A DNA stretch of 64,000 bases from Phenylobacterium sp. J426 (GCF_024699945.1 NZ_JAJOMY010000001.1:1364001-1428000), one strand, 5' to 3'; positions 35,012 through 46,071 are shown, numbered from the stretch's first letter. Notes: generated by a model not told the origin, from the letters alone. Translations and numbers: made by a program.

Positions 35012-36622
35012 GTGAGCGAGAACGTCCGCGACATCCCCCCGAAGAAGGGCGGCCTGATCCGGTCGTCGATGATCTATTCGGGGCTGACGCTGGTCAGCCG
35101 CTTCATGGGGCTGGCCCGCGACCTGGTCATCGCCGCCCGGCTGGGCGCCAGCCAGACCATCGCGGCCGACGCCTACTATACGGCGCTCACCTTCCCGAAC
35201 CTCTTCCGGCGGATGTTCGCCGAAGGGGCCTTCGCGGCCGCCTTCGTCCCTGACTACGCGAAGAAGCTGGAAGGCGAGGGCCAGGAGGCCGCCGACCGCT
35301 ACGCTGGCGACGCCCTCGCCACCGTCGCGGCCTTCACCGTCCTGCTGACCGTCGTCTGCCAGCTGGCCATGCCCTGGCTGATGATGGTCTACAGCTACGG
35401 CTTCCTGGAGGATCCGGCGAAGTTCAAGCTGGCGGTGGTGCTCACCCAGATCACCATGCCCTACCTGCCCTGCATGGTGATCGCGTCGCTGTTCGCCGGC
35501 GTCCTGCAGGCCCGCGGCCGCTTCATCATCTACGGCTTCTACCCGACCATCCTGAACATCGTGATGCTGGCGGCGGTGCTGCCCCAGCGGGACCCGGAGA
35601 CGGCGGCCTATGCGGCCTCGTTCGGGGTGATCGTCGCCGGCGTCAGCCAGGCGGCGCTCTGCTGGTGGGGGGCGCGCCGCATCGGGGCCCGCATCCGCCC
35701 CTCGCGCCTGAAGCTGACGCCCGAGATCCGCACCCTGGTCCGGCGCATGGTGCCCGGGATCATCGCCTCCAGCGCCACCCAGCTGAACCTGTTCATCTCG
35801 GCCATCCTCGCCAGCCAGGTGGCCGGCATGCGCGCCTGGCTGAATTTCGCCGAGCGCTTCTACCAACTGCCGCTGAGCCTGGTGGGCGTGGCCATCGGGG
35901 TGGCCCTGCTTCCGAGGCTCGCCACCGCCATCCAGCGGGCCGACCACGACGACGCCCAGGGCGCCATGGACCAGGCCGTGGTCTTCGGCCTGGCCCTCAG
36001 CCTGCCGGCGGCCGCAGCCCTGATGGCCATGCCGTTCTTCCTGCTCGACGCCTTCTTCTCGCGCGGCGCCTTCACCGCCGTCGACGCCGCCGCCTCGGCC
36101 AGGCTGCTGTTCCACTACGGCTGGGGCGTGCCCGCCTTCGTGCTGATCAAGATCCTGCAGCCCGCCTTCTTCGCCCGCGGCGACACCAGGACGCCGATGA
36201 CCTATTCGCTGATCTCCATCGGCGTGAACATCGTCCTGGGCGTCGGCCTCTTCTACACCCTGGGCTTCGAGGGCATCGCCCTGGCCACGGCAGCGGCGTC
36301 GTGGATCACCGTGGCCCAGATGGTGAGCCGGCTCTGGCTGACCGACATCTGGCGGGCCTCGGCCCGCGCGATCGGCAAGATCGTCAGGGTCGCGGCCGCG
36401 TCCGCCGTCCTGGGCGCCTTGTGCCTCGTGGCCTCGCTCTTCCGGGCGCAGATCGAGGCGCCGCTGGGCTCCAAGGAGCTGGCCGTCATCCTCGTCTGCC
36501 TGGCCGGCGGCCTGCTCTACCCGGTCCTGCTGTTCGCCTTCGGCGGCGTCACCCCGGCCGAGGCCCGCGCGGCGCTGCGCCGCCGCAAGGGTGATGCGCC
36601 GGTCGCCACGCCGGATCTCTAG
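35012..36622 (+). CDS. murJ: Lipid II flippase MurJ
   Basis: A 536-residue integral membrane protein with about 14 hydrophobic helices. MurJ/MviN motifs are SRFMGLARDLVIAARLG, YTALTFPNLFRRMFAEGAFA, FVPDYAKKLEGEG and ARGDTRTPMTYSLISI. GTG at 35012 is taken as start (VSENVRDIPPKKGGLIR). It flips lipid II across the inner membrane for peptidoglycan synthesis. In Caulobacter relatives it also stands near glnD and trpS. Confidence 0.97.
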   Translation: MSENVRDIPPKKGGLIRSSMIYSGLTLVSRFMGLARDLVIAARLGASQTIAADAYYTALTFPNLFRRMFAEGAFAAAFVPDYAKKLEGEGQEAADRYAGDALATVAAFTVLLTVVCQLAMPWLMMVYSYGFLEDPAKFKLAVVLTQITMPYLPCMVIASLFAGVLQARGRFIIYGFYPTILNIVMLAAVLPQRDPETAAYAASFGVIVAGVSQAALCWWGARRIGARIRPSRLKLTPEIRTLVRRMVPGIIASSATQLNLFISAILASQVAGMRAWLNFAERFYQLPLSLVGVAIGVALLPRLATAIQRADHDDAQGAMDQAVVFGLALSLPAAAALMAMPFFLLDAFFSRGAFTAVDAAASARLLFHYGWGVPAFVLIKILQPAFFARGDTRTPMTYSLISIGVNIVLGVGLFYTLGFEGIALATAAASWITVAQMVSRLWLTDIWRASARAIGKIVRVAAASAVLGALCLVASLFRAQIEAPLGSKELAVILVCLAGGLLYPVLLFAFGGVTPAEARAALRRRKGDAPVATPDL

Positions 36623-36658
36623 TTGCCGCCGGAGTCGCGGGCGGGTTATCTCGCCGCC

Positions 36659-36700
36659 ATGACGACGCGGACGCGCAACAGCTGGCGATGGCGGCCGTGA
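36659..36700 (+). CDS. Candidate trpS leader peptide with two Trp codons
   Basis: A 13-residue [16 protein letters not shown], encoded 68 bp upstream of trpS and containing Trp-Arg-Trp near its end. The stop codon lies in the loop of a 6-bp stem GGCGGC/GCCGCC (36690-36706), and a second stem CGGGC/GCCCG (36724-36738) follows before trpS. This resembles a Trp-responsive attenuation leader. There is no clear Shine-Dalgarno sequence, so translation is uncertain. Tryptophan makes up two of 13 residues, whereas it is rare in random GC-rich peptides. Confidence 0.4.
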   Translation: MTTRTRNSWRWRP

Positions 36701-36767
36701 GCCGCCGATCCCGATCCTAAGCCCGGGCCTTGCGCCCGCACGTCCATCCGCTCAGAAGCCCATCATC

Positions 36768-37802
36768 ATGACCGATCAAGCTCCCGCCCCCTACGCGGGC
36801 CCCAAGCGCGTGCTCTCCGGCGTCCAGCCGACGGGCGACCTGCACCTCGGCAACTATCTCGGCGCGCTCGCCAAGTTCGCCCGGCTGCAGCACGAGCAGC
36901 CGACCTTCATCTTCGTCGCCGACATGCACGCCATCACCGTGTGGCAGGAGCCGGCCAAGCTGAAGCAGCAGGTCCGCGAGATCGCCGCCGCCTATCTCGC
37001 CACCGGGCTCGATCCCAAGGTGGCCGCCATCTTCGCTCAGTCGGCGGTGCCCGAGCACGCAGAGCTCGCCTGGATCTTCAACTGCGTCGCCCGCCTCGGC
37101 TGGCTCGACCGGATGACCCAGTTCAAGGAGAAGAGCGGCAAGCACAAGGAGCGGTCCAGCGTCGGCCTGTACACCTATCCCGTGCTCCAGGCGGCCGACA
37201 TCCTGGTCTACAAGGCGACCCACGTGCCGGTCGGCGACGACCAGAAGCAGCACCTGGAGCTGACCCGCGACATCGCCCAGAAGTTCAACAACGACTTCGG
37301 GGCGCCGGGCTTCTTCCCGCTGCCGGAGCCCCTGACTCAGGGGCCGGGCGCGCGGGTGATGAGCCTGCGGGACGGCTCGGCCAAGATGTCCAAGTCGGAC
37401 CCGTCGGATCAGTCGCGCATCAACCTGACGGACGACGCCGACGCCATCGCCGGCAAGGTGCGCAAGGCGCGCACCGATCCGGATCCGCTGCCCGAGACCG
37501 TTGAGGGCCTCGAAGGCCGGCCGGAAGCCAGGAACCTGGTGGGCATCTATGCGGCGCTGGCCGGCAAGACGGACGCCGAGGTGCTGGCCGAGTTCGCGGG
37601 CCAGGGCTTCGGGGCGTTCAAGCCGAAGCTGGCCGATCTCGCGGTCTCGGTGATGTCGCCGATCGGCGGCGAGATGCGCCGGCTGCTGGCCGATCCGGCC
37701 GAGATCGACCGCGTGCTGGAGGATGGCGCCCGCCGCGCCCGCGAGATCGCCGCGCCCGTGACGGCCGAGGTCAAGCGCCTCGTCGGCTACTGGGCCGGCT
37801 GA
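36768..37802 (+). CDS. trpS: Tryptophanyl-tRNA synthetase
   Basis: A 344-residue class I synthetase: [18 protein letters not shown] contains the HIGH-like element, HAITVWQ the substrate motif, and [20 protein letters not shown] the KMSKS loop. Length and motifs are complete. It charges tRNA-Trp with tryptophan. It lies downstream of murJ with a 145-bp gap that holds the candidate leader peptide. Confidence 0.98.
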   Translation: MTDQAPAPYAGPKRVLSGVQPTGDLHLGNYLGALAKFARLQHEQPTFIFVADMHAITVWQEPAKLKQQVREIAAAYLATGLDPKVAAIFAQSAVPEHAELAWIFNCVARLGWLDRMTQFKEKSGKHKERSSVGLYTYPVLQAADILVYKATHVPVGDDQKQHLELTRDIAQKFNNDFGAPGFFPLPEPLTQGPGARVMSLRDGSAKMSKSDPSDQSRINLTDDADAIAGKVRKARTDPDPLPETVEGLEGRPEARNLVGIYAALAGKTDAEVLAEFAGQGFGAFKPKLADLAVSVMSPIGGEMRRLLADPAEIDRVLEDGARRAREIAAPVTAEVKRLVGYWAG

Positions 37803-37856
37803 CCGGCTGCGCGGCGCCCGCTTGCCTCCCGCAGCCGGGCGCCGCACCGTCCCCGC

Positions 37857-38336
37857 ATGAGCACCAGCAAGCGCAAGTTCCTGGTCGTCGCCGACGACAC
37901 GCCGGAGTTCCAGGCGGCGCTGCGCTTCGCCTGCCGGCGGGCGCGGTCGACCGGGGGCCACGTCGCCCTGCTGCGGTGGATCGAGCCTGCGGTGTTCGAG
38001 CACTGGTCGGGCGTGCGTGACGAGATCGAACGCCAGCAGCGTCAGGAGGCCGAGGCCTCGCTGCAGCAGTCCGCCGAGTTTGTCCTGGCCGAGACGGGCC
38101 TGCCGCCCGAGTTCCTCATCCTCAACGCCGACGGCGCCCGGGCGGCCCTGAAGCAGGTGCTGTCCGAGGACGAGGACATCAAGGTGCTCGTGGTGGCCGC
38201 CGCGGCCGGCGGACGGGGGCCGGGCCCGCTCGTCGCCTCGATCGCCAAGGACGGCGTGCGCTGGGGCGCCCGCAAGGTCCCCGTCACCATCGTGCCCGGC
38301 GACCTTACCGACGCCGAAATCGCCGACCTGGCCTGA
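37857..38336 (+). CDS. Universal stress protein family
   Basis: A 159-residue UspA-like protein. It has KFLVVADDTPEFQAALRFAC at the N-terminus and, near the C-terminus, the nucleotide/phosphate binding loop variant VAAAAGGRGPGPLVASIAKD and VRWGARKVPVTIVPGD. In canonical Usps the loop is G-x2-G-x9-G-S/T; here it is partly altered (GGRGPGPLV), so ATP binding is uncertain. Ligand and role are unknown. It follows trpS by 54 bp. Confidence 0.85.
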   Translation: MSTSKRKFLVVADDTPEFQAALRFACRRARSTGGHVALLRWIEPAVFEHWSGVRDEIERQQRQEAEASLQQSAEFVLAETGLPPEFLILNADGARAALKQVLSEDEDIKVLVVAAAAGGRGPGPLVASIAKDGVRWGARKVPVTIVPGDLTDAEIADLA

Positions 38337-38582
38337 AGCCCCTTCGCTTTTAGGGCAGGGACAGCGCGCCTCCGGGTCCGGCCGCATGGCCGGCCCGAGG
38401 ATGAGCTCCGCGGGCAGGGTGGGTGCGTGTGATTCAAGCCTCGCGCCCGCAGAAGGCTCTCCGGGCCGGCTTCCGCCCGGTCATGGCGCCTCACGCGTCC
38501 CGCTAGCCTCGCCCCCCTTCCCGGAAGAGGAGCGATTTCGGGAACGCTTGCGCCGCACCCGCCGCGGGGCCACATCTGGCCC
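38337..38582. other. Gene-free intergenic region with diverged repeat
   Basis: 246 bp without an ORF of coding character. It contains GGGCAGGGACAGCGCG and GGCAGGGTGGGTGCGTGTGATTCAAGC, a diverged version of the palindromic block at 24115-24284 (GGGAGGGACAGGCCGCG / GGGTGGGGAGTGTCATTCAAGC). The promoter of the following NifU-domain gene must lie at the right end. Confidence 0.6.
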
Positions 38583-39158
38583 ATGTTCATCCAGACCGAA
38601 GCCACGCCGAACCCCGAGGTCCTCAAGTTTCTGCCCGGGCGCGCGGTGCTCGCCGACGGCACGCGGGACTTCCGCTCGCCCGAGGAGGCCGCCGCCTCGC
38701 CCCTGGCCGCCGACATCTTCGACATCGAGGGCGTGCAGCGGGTGTTCTTCGGTCCGGACTTCCTGACCGTCGGCAAGCACCCGTCGTTCGACTGGCCGCA
38801 TCTGAAGGCGCCGGTGCTGGCGGCGATCATGGACCACTTCACCTCGGGCCGGGCGCTGTTCGCGCAGGAGGGCGGCGAGGCCGGGGGCCACGACGAGGGC
38901 GTCTACGAGGGCGAGACCGCCCAGATCGTCGCCGAGATCAAGGACCTGCTGGACACCCGCATCCGCCCGGCCGTGGCCCAGGACGGCGGCGACATCCTGT
39001 TCCACAGGTTCGAGCCCGACACCGGCGTGGTGTGGCTGAACATGCGCGGGGCCTGTTCCGGCTGCCCCTCCTCGACCGCCACGCTGAAGTCCGGCGTGGA
39101 GAACATGCTGAAGCACTACGTTCCGGAAGTGACGCGGGTGGAGCAGACGCTCGGCTAG
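38583..39158 (+). CDS. NifU-domain iron-sulfur scaffold protein (Nfu1 type)
   Basis: A 191-residue protein with an Nfu N-terminal domain (FIQTEATPNPEVLKFLPG) and a C-terminal NifU domain with RGACSGCPSSTATLKSGVEN, whose CxxC binds a 4Fe-4S cluster. This is the mitochondrial/alphaproteobacterial Nfu1 form, which delivers Fe-S clusters to target enzymes such as lipoyl synthase. The DIRPAVAQDGGD-like region (RIRPAVAQDGGDILF) is conserved. It precedes tsaB by 32 bp. Confidence 0.95.
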   Translation: MFIQTEATPNPEVLKFLPGRAVLADGTRDFRSPEEAAASPLAADIFDIEGVQRVFFGPDFLTVGKHPSFDWPHLKAPVLAAIMDHFTSGRALFAQEGGEAGGHDEGVYEGETAQIVAEIKDLLDTRIRPAVAQDGGDILFHRFEPDTGVVWLNMRGACSGCPSSTATLKSGVENMLKHYVPEVTRVEQTLG

Positions 39159-39190
39159 CGGAGGCCGCGTCCTTCCGCTAACCCCGCCGC

Positions 39191-39835
39191 ATGATCGTCC
39201 TGGGGCTCGACACCTGCCTGAACGCCTGCTCGGTCGCCGTCCTGGACGGCGAGCGGGTTCTGGCGCATCGCGCGGAGGCCATGGCCCGCGGCCACCAGGA
39301 ACGGCTCGCCCCGATGGTCCAGGCGGCGATGGCTGACGCCGGCCTCGCCTTCGACCGGCTGGCGCGCATCGGCGCGACCGTGGGCCCGGGCTCGTTCACG
39401 GGCCTGCGCGTCGGGGTCGCCTTCGCCAAGGGTCTGGGCTCGGCGCTGGGCGTTCCGGCCGCGCCGGTCGGCGTGCTCGAGGCGCTGGCGGCCGAGGCCG
39501 AGGGCCTCGTGGCGGCCGCCGTCGACGCCCGGCGCGACCAGGTCTATCTCCAGGTCTTCGACGGCGGTCACGCCCTGATGGCGCCCGACGTCCTGCCGAT
39601 CTCGACCGCCGCCGCCCGGCTGGTGGAGCTCGCGCAGGGGCGGCCGTTGACGCTGGTGGGTTCCGGCGCCGCCCTGCTGTCCGACGTGGCGCCGCACGCG
39701 CGCCGCCTCGCGCCCGAGGGCTGCGACGCCCGCAAGGTGGCCGCGCTTGCAGCCGCGCGGGCGCCGGGGCCCCTGAAGCCGCTCTACCTGCGGGCGCCCG
39801 ACGCCAAGCTGCCGGGCGGGCGCACGCCCGAATGA
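39191..39835 (+). CDS. tsaB: tRNA threonylcarbamoyladenosine biosynthesis protein TsaB
   Basis: A 214-residue ASKHA-fold protein: VLGLDTCLNACSVAVLDG, GHQERLAPMVQAAM, GATVGPGSFTGLRVGVAFAK and VDARRDQVYLQVF are standard TsaB motifs. With TsaD and TsaE it makes the t6A37 modification of ANN-decoding tRNAs; TsaB itself is the non-catalytic scaffold. It is followed by rimI after 10 bp, the usual arrangement. Confidence 0.96.
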   Translation: MIVLGLDTCLNACSVAVLDGERVLAHRAEAMARGHQERLAPMVQAAMADAGLAFDRLARIGATVGPGSFTGLRVGVAFAKGLGSALGVPAAPVGVLEALAAEAEGLVAAAVDARRDQVYLQVFDGGHALMAPDVLPISTAAARLVELAQGRPLTLVGSGAALLSDVAPHARRLAPEGCDARKVAALAAARAPGPLKPLYLRAPDAKLPGGRTPE

Positions 39836-39845
39836 GCCGGGCGGC

Positions 39846-40301
39846 ATGAAGCTCCGCGTCGCCGAGCCCGAGGACGCGCCGTTGCTGGCCAAGCTCCACG
39901 CCCAGGCTTTCGAACGCCCCTGGGACACAGCCGCCTTCGTCAGGCTGATGGCCGGCTCGGGCGCTTTCGGCTTGCTGGCCGAGGCCGAAGCGCCGCTCGG
40001 TCTGGTGCTCTGCCGCGCGCTGGCCGGCGAGGCCGAGATCCTGACCGTCGCCGTGCCGCCGCCGGCCCGCCGGCGGGGCGTCGCCAAGGCGCTCATGACC
40101 GCGGCGCTGGGCCTGGCGCGCGAGTCCGGCGCGCAGGCGGCCTTCCTGGAGGTGGACGTCGACAACGCCGCCGCCATCGGTCTCTACGAAGGCCTCGGCT
40201 TCGAGCGGGCGGGCCTCCGGAAGGCTTACTACGACCGCGGCGCGGCGGGGCGCGCCGACGCCCTGGTCATGCGTCTCGACCTTGGAACGCAAGGCCACTA
40301 G
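39846..40301 (+). CDS. rimI: Ribosomal protein alanine N-acetyltransferase RimI
   Basis: A 151-residue GNAT enzyme: [40 protein letters not shown] (acetyl-CoA loop), [20 protein letters not shown] and [13 protein letters not shown], the last being the RimI active-site region. It acetylates the N-terminus of ribosomal protein S18 in E. coli. It lies between tsaB and fur as in other alphaproteobacteria. Confidence 0.93.
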   Translation: MKLRVAEPEDAPLLAKLHAQAFERPWDTAAFVRLMAGSGAFGLLAEAEAPLGLVLCRALAGEAEILTVAVPPPARRRGVAKALMTAALGLARESGAQAAFLEVDVDNAAAIGLYEGLGFERAGLRKAYYDRGAAGRADALVMRLDLGTQGH

Positions 40302-40333
40302 ACCTATCCTTGCGTCAAAGGACTGGAGGGCCC

Positions 40334-40744
40334 GTGTCGGACCGCATCGAAAAGCTCTGCGTCGAAAAGGGCATGCGCATGACCGAGCAGCGCCGGGTGA
40401 TCGCCCGCGTGCTCTCGACCTCCAGCGACCATCCCGACGTCGAGGAGCTGCACCGCCGCGCGCACGCCGTGGACCCTCACATCTCGATCGCGACCGTCTA
40501 CCGGACTGTCCGCCTGTTCGAGGAGTCCGGCATCATCGACCGCCTGGACTTCCGCGACGGGCGCTCCCGCTACGAGGAGCACTCCGACGAGCACCACGAC
40601 CATCTCATCGACATGAAGACCGGCAAGGTGGTGGAGTTCGTCGATCCCGAGATCGAGGCTCTCCAGGAGGCCATCGCCCGCAAGCTCGGCTACAAGCTGG
40701 TGGACCACCGGCTCGAGCTCTACGGCATGCCCATCGAGGACTAG
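40334..40744 (+). CDS. fur: Ferric uptake regulator Fur
   Basis: A 136-residue Fur-family regulator starting at a GTG with GGAGGG upstream. It has the winged helix ([39 protein letters not shown]) and the metal site [22 protein letters not shown]. The CxxC zinc pair of gamma-proteobacterial Fur is absent, as is usual for alphaproteobacterial Fur. It controls iron uptake genes with Fe2+ as cofactor. It follows rimI by 32 bp. Confidence 0.95.
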   Translation: MSDRIEKLCVEKGMRMTEQRRVIARVLSTSSDHPDVEELHRRAHAVDPHISIATVYRTVRLFEESGIIDRLDFRDGRSRYEEHSDEHHDHLIDMKTGKVVEFVDPEIEALQEAIARKLGYKLVDHRLELYGMPIED

Positions 40745-40785
40745 TCGCCTTGCGTAGGGGCCGCGCGGACCCCATAACGCCCGCC

Positions 40786-42126
<1,341 letters not shown>

Positions 42127-42130
<4 letters not shown>

Positions 42131-43083
42131 GCCGCGCACCCGAATTCATCGCCCTGTCCGACGACGCCGTCCGCGCGGTCGCCGGCCTGAACAGCCGTCA
42201 CGCCGCCCTGATCGAGGACGCCTTCGGGGTGTTGATCGAAACACCCGGCGGCGGCGTCTCCGTGAGCGGGGACACCAAGAGCCGCAACCAGGCCAAGAAG
42301 GCGGTGCACACGATCGCCGACCGGGCCGACCAGGGGCTGGAGGTGGCGGAGGCCGACGTGCGCGTCGCCATCGGCCAGGCCCGCGCCGGTTCCGCCGCGC
42401 CAGGAACCACCAACCTGCCGGTCGGTCGTCGGGGCCAAGTGGCCCCGAAGACGGCCACCCAGGCTCGCTACCTGCAGGCGCTCGCCGAATGCGAGCTGGT
42501 CTTCGGGCTGGGGCCGGCGGGCACGGGCAAGACGTTCCTGGCCGTGGCGCACGGCGCGGGCATGCTGCTGCAGGGGGCCGTTGACCGCTTGATCGTCTCG
42601 CGTCCCGCCGTGGAAGCCGGCGAGCGGCTAGGGTTCCTGCCGGGCGACATGAACGAGAAGGTCGACCCCTACATGGCGCCGGTCTGGGAGGCGCTCACCG
42701 ACATCCTGGGCGCTGAGCAGCTTCGTCGCCGGCGCGAGAAGGGTGAGATCGAGGTGGCGCCGATCGCCTTTCTGCGCGGCCGCACGCTGAGCCACGCCTT
42801 CGTCATCGTCGACGAGGCGCAGAACGCGAGCCGGGCGCAGATGAAGATGGTGCTGACTCGGCTGGGCGAAGGCTCTCGTATGGCGGTGACGGGCGATCCG
42901 ACGCAGATCGACCTCCCGAATCCCGCGGACTCCGGTCTCGCCCACGCCGTCGGGCTGCTGGATGACGTGAAGGGCATAGGCGTTGTCCGCTTCTCGTCTG
43001 AGGACGTGGTCCGTCACCCGCTGGTCGAGCGGATCGTGCGTGCCTATGACGCCGATGCGGCGAAGCGCGGGCGGACGGTTTGA
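42127..43083 (+). CDS. phoH: PhoH family ATPase
   Basis: A 318-residue PhoH-like ATPase (YbeZ type) with Walker A LGPAGTGKTFLAVAHGAG, PAVEAGERLGFLPGDMNEKV, Walker B HAFVIVDEAQNAS and TGDPTQIDLP. It starts at a TTG overlapping the miaB stop by 4 bp, suggesting translational coupling, and in turn overlaps ybeY by 4 bp. YbeZ and YbeY act together in 16S rRNA maturation in several bacteria. Confidence 0.95.
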
Positions 43084-43544
43084 TCGACATCGAAGTCGAG
43101 GAGCCCGCCTGGGTCGCGACCCTGCCGGACGCCGAGGGCCTGACACGTCGCGCCGCCGAGGCCGCGCTGCTCAGCAACGGCGCGAACGCCGAGGGCCTGA
43201 CCCTGCTGCTGACGGACGATGATGGCGTGCGCGACCTGAACGCCCGCTTCCGTGGCAACGACAAACCCACGAACGTGCTGTCGTTTCCGGCTGCAGCGAA
43301 CCCCGAGAACCACCTTGGAGACATCGCTCTGGCCTTCGGGGTCTGCGAGCGCGAGGCGGCCGACCAGGGCAAACCGCTGGCGCACCATCTGCAGCATCTC
43401 GTGGTGCATGGCGTGTTGCACCTTCTCGGACACGACCACATGAGCGAAGATGAGGCTGAGGCGATGGAAAGCCTCGAGCGCGTCATCCTGGCCGGACTGG
43501 GTATCCCCGATCCCTACGCGGCTGGTGAGGGAGAGAATGACTGA
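43080..43544 (+). CDS. ybeY: Endoribonuclease YbeY (rRNA maturation factor)
   Basis: A 154-residue metalloprotein with RGNDKPTNVLSFP and the zinc-binding HHLQHLVVHGVLHLLGHDH motif (HGxLHLxGxDH). It is needed for 16S rRNA 3'-end maturation and 70S quality control. The TTG start overlaps phoH, and the stop overlaps corC by 8 bp, making a tight polycistronic chain. Confidence 0.96.
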   Translation: MIDIEVEEPAWVATLPDAEGLTRRAAEAALLSNGANAEGLTLLLTDDDGVRDLNARFRGNDKPTNVLSFPAAANPENHLGDIALAFGVCEREAADQGKPLAHHLQHLVVHGVLHLLGHDHMSEDEAEAMESLERVILAGLGIPDPYAAGEGEND

Positions 43545-44427
43545 CGACCCTTCGAGTAGGCCCGGCCCGGGCCGCCGCCGTGGGCTGATGGCCCTCGTCG
43601 GCTTCTTCCGTCGCGCGGCCGAGCCGGCCAACGCCACGGGGCCCGAGCCGGAGACAGAGGCGACCGGCGAACTGGTGAACCAGGCCCGCGCCTTCCAGGA
43701 CCTGCGCATCGAGGACGTGATGAAACCGCGGGCGGATATCGTCGCCGTGGACCGCAGCAGCAGCTTCGCCGAGGTCGTTGCGCGGTTCGTGGAGGCCGAG
43801 CACAGCCGGATGCCGGTCTACAAGGACACCCTCGACGAGCCGGTAGGAGTCGTCCACGTGAAGGACGTCTTCAAGCTGCTGGCGCGCAAGACCCGCAAGC
43901 CCAAGCCTGAGGACCAGATTCTGCAGGGCCGCTATCAGTTGGTGCGGAAGGTCCTGTATGTGCCGCCCTCGATGGCGGCGGCCGAACTGCTGGCTCTGAT
44001 GCGTACGCGGCGTACGCACATGGCGCTGGTGATCGACGAATTCGGCGGAACCGACGGCTTGGTGACGCTCGAGGACCTGCTCGAGAAGCTCGTGGGCGAG
44101 ATCGCCGATGAGCACGACGAGGAGGGTGACCTCGGCTTTAGCCCGATCGTCGAGGACGACGACGGCTGGATCGCGGATGGCCGCGCGCCTCTCGAGGAGC
44201 TGGAACACGCCATCGGCGAAGGGGTCGACCTGGCGCCCGAAGATCTGGACGAGGAAATCGAGACCGTCGCCGGTCTGGTGAACGCTCTGGCGGGCCGTGT
44301 GCCCCAGAAGCGCGAGCGGATCGACCATCCGGATGGCTTCTCTATCGAAGTGCTCGCAGCCGACCCGCGGCGGGTTAAGCGTGTTCGCGTGCGCCGGACG
44401 CCTGCAGCGGCTCCGGCCGAGGCCTGA
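43537..44427 (+). CDS. corC: Hemolysin/CorC-type CBS-domain protein
   Basis: A 296-residue soluble protein. A CBS pair (RIEDVMKPRADIVAVDRSSS; LVRKVLYVPPSMAAAELLAL) is followed by ALVIDEFGGTDGLVTLEDLL and a C-terminal CorC_HlyC domain (LEELEHAIGEGVDLAPEDLD). Unlike CorB-type proteins it has no DUF21 membrane domain. The family is linked to Mg/Co homeostasis, but exact function is unsettled. It sits between ybeY and lnt, as in many proteobacteria. Confidence 0.93.
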   Translation: MTDDPSSRPGPGRRRGLMALVGFFRRAAEPANATGPEPETEATGELVNQARAFQDLRIEDVMKPRADIVAVDRSSSFAEVVARFVEAEHSRMPVYKDTLDEPVGVVHVKDVFKLLARKTRKPKPEDQILQGRYQLVRKVLYVPPSMAAAELLALMRTRRTHMALVIDEFGGTDGLVTLEDLLEKLVGEIADEHDEEGDLGFSPIVEDDDGWIADGRAPLEELEHAIGEGVDLAPEDLDEEIETVAGLVNALAGRVPQKRERIDHPDGFSIEVLAADPRRVKRVRVRRTPAAAPAEA

Positions 44428-44435
44428 GCCACGTC

Positions 44436-46013
44436 TTGAACCGTAACGGGCTTATCCGCCTCTGGGCGCTGCTGGGTGGTCTTGCCGCCGGCCTCGCCCA
44501 TCCGCCCTTTGGCCTCCTGCCGGGGCTGCTCGGCTATGCGCTGATCCTCGCGACGCTGGAGGCGGACAGCCCAAGGCCGATGCGCTCGGCCTTCTTCCGC
44601 GGCTGGCTGGGTGGCGTCGGCTACTTCGGGATATCCACCTGGTGGATCGTCGAACCCTTCCTTGTGGACGTTAAGGTCCACGGCTGGATGGCGCCTTTCG
44701 GCATCGTCGCCATGGCTGGCGGGCTGGCGCTGTTCTGGGGCGTTGCGGCGCTGGTCTACCGTGCCCTCAGGCCGGAAGGCCCCTGGAAGGTTCTGGTGTT
44801 CGCCGGCTGCTTCGCGGGTTTCGAATGGCTTCGTGGGCATGTCCTCACCGGCTTCCCCTGGAACCTGCCTGGCGAGGCGTGGCGGGCTGGCGGCGCGCCA
44901 TCCCAAGGGGCGGCGCTGGTCGGCGCATACGGCCTCACCTGGATCACTCTGGCCGTGGCCGCGGCGCCGGCTGTGTTCGGCTTCAGACTCGGTCGAAGTC
45001 CGGTGATCGCCACGTTGGCCCTGGCGCTGGCGGGTCTCGCCGGCCTCTACGGCTACGGCTGGAGCCGGCTGCGCGGGGAGCTTCCGGCTGCGCCGGCCGA
45101 CGCGCCGCGCATCCGCGTGGTGCAGGCCGACATCGATCAGAAGGACAAGTGGAAACCGGAGAACCTGCGGCTGATCTTCGACAGCTACGCCGGTCTCACC
45201 CGGCGGCCCGCTGCTGCGGCGCCAGAGATCGTCGTTTGGCCCGAAGGCGCGTTACCGGCCGTTATTGACGACCTCATAGCCCCGGGATCGATCTACGGTC
45301 CGCTGCTGGTGGACGCGCTGCAGGAGGGGCAAACTCTCCTGATGGGCGCCAATCGCGCCGAACTCGCGCCGACTGCGGATGGCTTGGCCGATGTCCGCTA
45401 CTTCAACAGTCTGGTGGCGTTCCGGCGCGAGGGCGGTGGCCTGCGGGTCACCGGCGTCTACGACAAGCACCGGCTCGTGCCGTTCGGCGAGTACCTGCCG
45501 CTCGGGGACCTGGCCACGCGGCTCGGCATTCGCAGCTTGGTGCACATGCCCGAAGACTTTTCGGCCGGTCCGCCGCCCCGGCCGCTTGCGCCCTGGGGCG
45601 CGCCGGCCCTGCAACCGTTGATCTGCTACGAGGCGCTGTTCCCCGGCTTCGTTCGGGCCGGCGCCGGACGCGAGGGAATCCGGCCGACGTGGATCCTGAA
45701 TGTTTCCAACGACGCCTGGTTCGGCGGGACGAGCGGCCCCTTACAGCACCTCAACCTCGCCAGCTATCGCGCCATCGAAGAAGGCCTGCCGATCGTTCGA
45801 TCGACGCCCACCGGCGTCTCGGCCGTGATCGACGGGTATGGCCGCGTGCTTCCAGGGGCGCGGCTGGGGCTCGGCGAACTCGGCGTGATCGATGCGAAGC
45901 TTCCGCCGCCGCTCGCCCCGACACTATACCACCGGCTGGGCGATGCGCCGTTCGGGGCGATGCTCGTGCTGTCCGCGCTGGCGGTTTGGGCGGGCCGCGT
46001 TCGTCGACCGTGA
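44436..46013 (+). CDS. lnt: Apolipoprotein N-acyltransferase
   Basis: A 525-residue membrane enzyme starting at a TTG 8 bp after the corC stop. Six or more N-terminal helices precede a periplasmic nitrilase domain with the E-K-C triad: VVWPEGALPA (Glu), YDKHRLVPFGEYLPL (Lys) and LICYEALFP (Cys). NVSNDAWFGGTSGPLQHL is also diagnostic. It adds the third acyl chain to lipoproteins. Confidence 0.96.
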   Translation: MNRNGLIRLWALLGGLAAGLAHPPFGLLPGLLGYALILATLEADSPRPMRSAFFRGWLGGVGYFGISTWWIVEPFLVDVKVHGWMAPFGIVAMAGGLALFWGVAALVYRALRPEGPWKVLVFAGCFAGFEWLRGHVLTGFPWNLPGEAWRAGGAPSQGAALVGAYGLTWITLAVAAAPAVFGFRLGRSPVIATLALALAGLAGLYGYGWSRLRGELPAAPADAPRIRVVQADIDQKDKWKPENLRLIFDSYAGLTRRPAAAAPEIVVWPEGALPAVIDDLIAPGSIYGPLLVDALQEGQTLLMGANRAELAPTADGLADVRYFNSLVAFRREGGGLRVTGVYDKHRLVPFGEYLPLGDLATRLGIRSLVHMPEDFSAGPPPRPLAPWGAPALQPLICYEALFPGFVRAGAGREGIRPTWILNVSNDAWFGGTSGPLQHLNLASYRAIEEGLPIVRSTPTGVSAVIDGYGRVLPGARLGLGELGVIDAKLPPPLAPTLYHRLGDAPFGAMLVLSALAVWAGRVRRP

Positions 46014-46071
46014 TTATCTGACGCAGTCGCGGGATGGTTGCGATTCGGCGGAGCTTCGTTATGGGGCTTGC

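Noticed and set aside
36623-36767. A T-box leader before trpS
   Set aside because: There is no T-box core sequence or long specifier stem, and T-boxes are essentially absent from alphaproteobacteria.
38042-38842. A 266-codon minus-strand frame between the stress protein and the NifU protein
   Set aside because: It is low-complexity, runs antisense to both neighbours and across a repeat region, and has no ribosome binding site.
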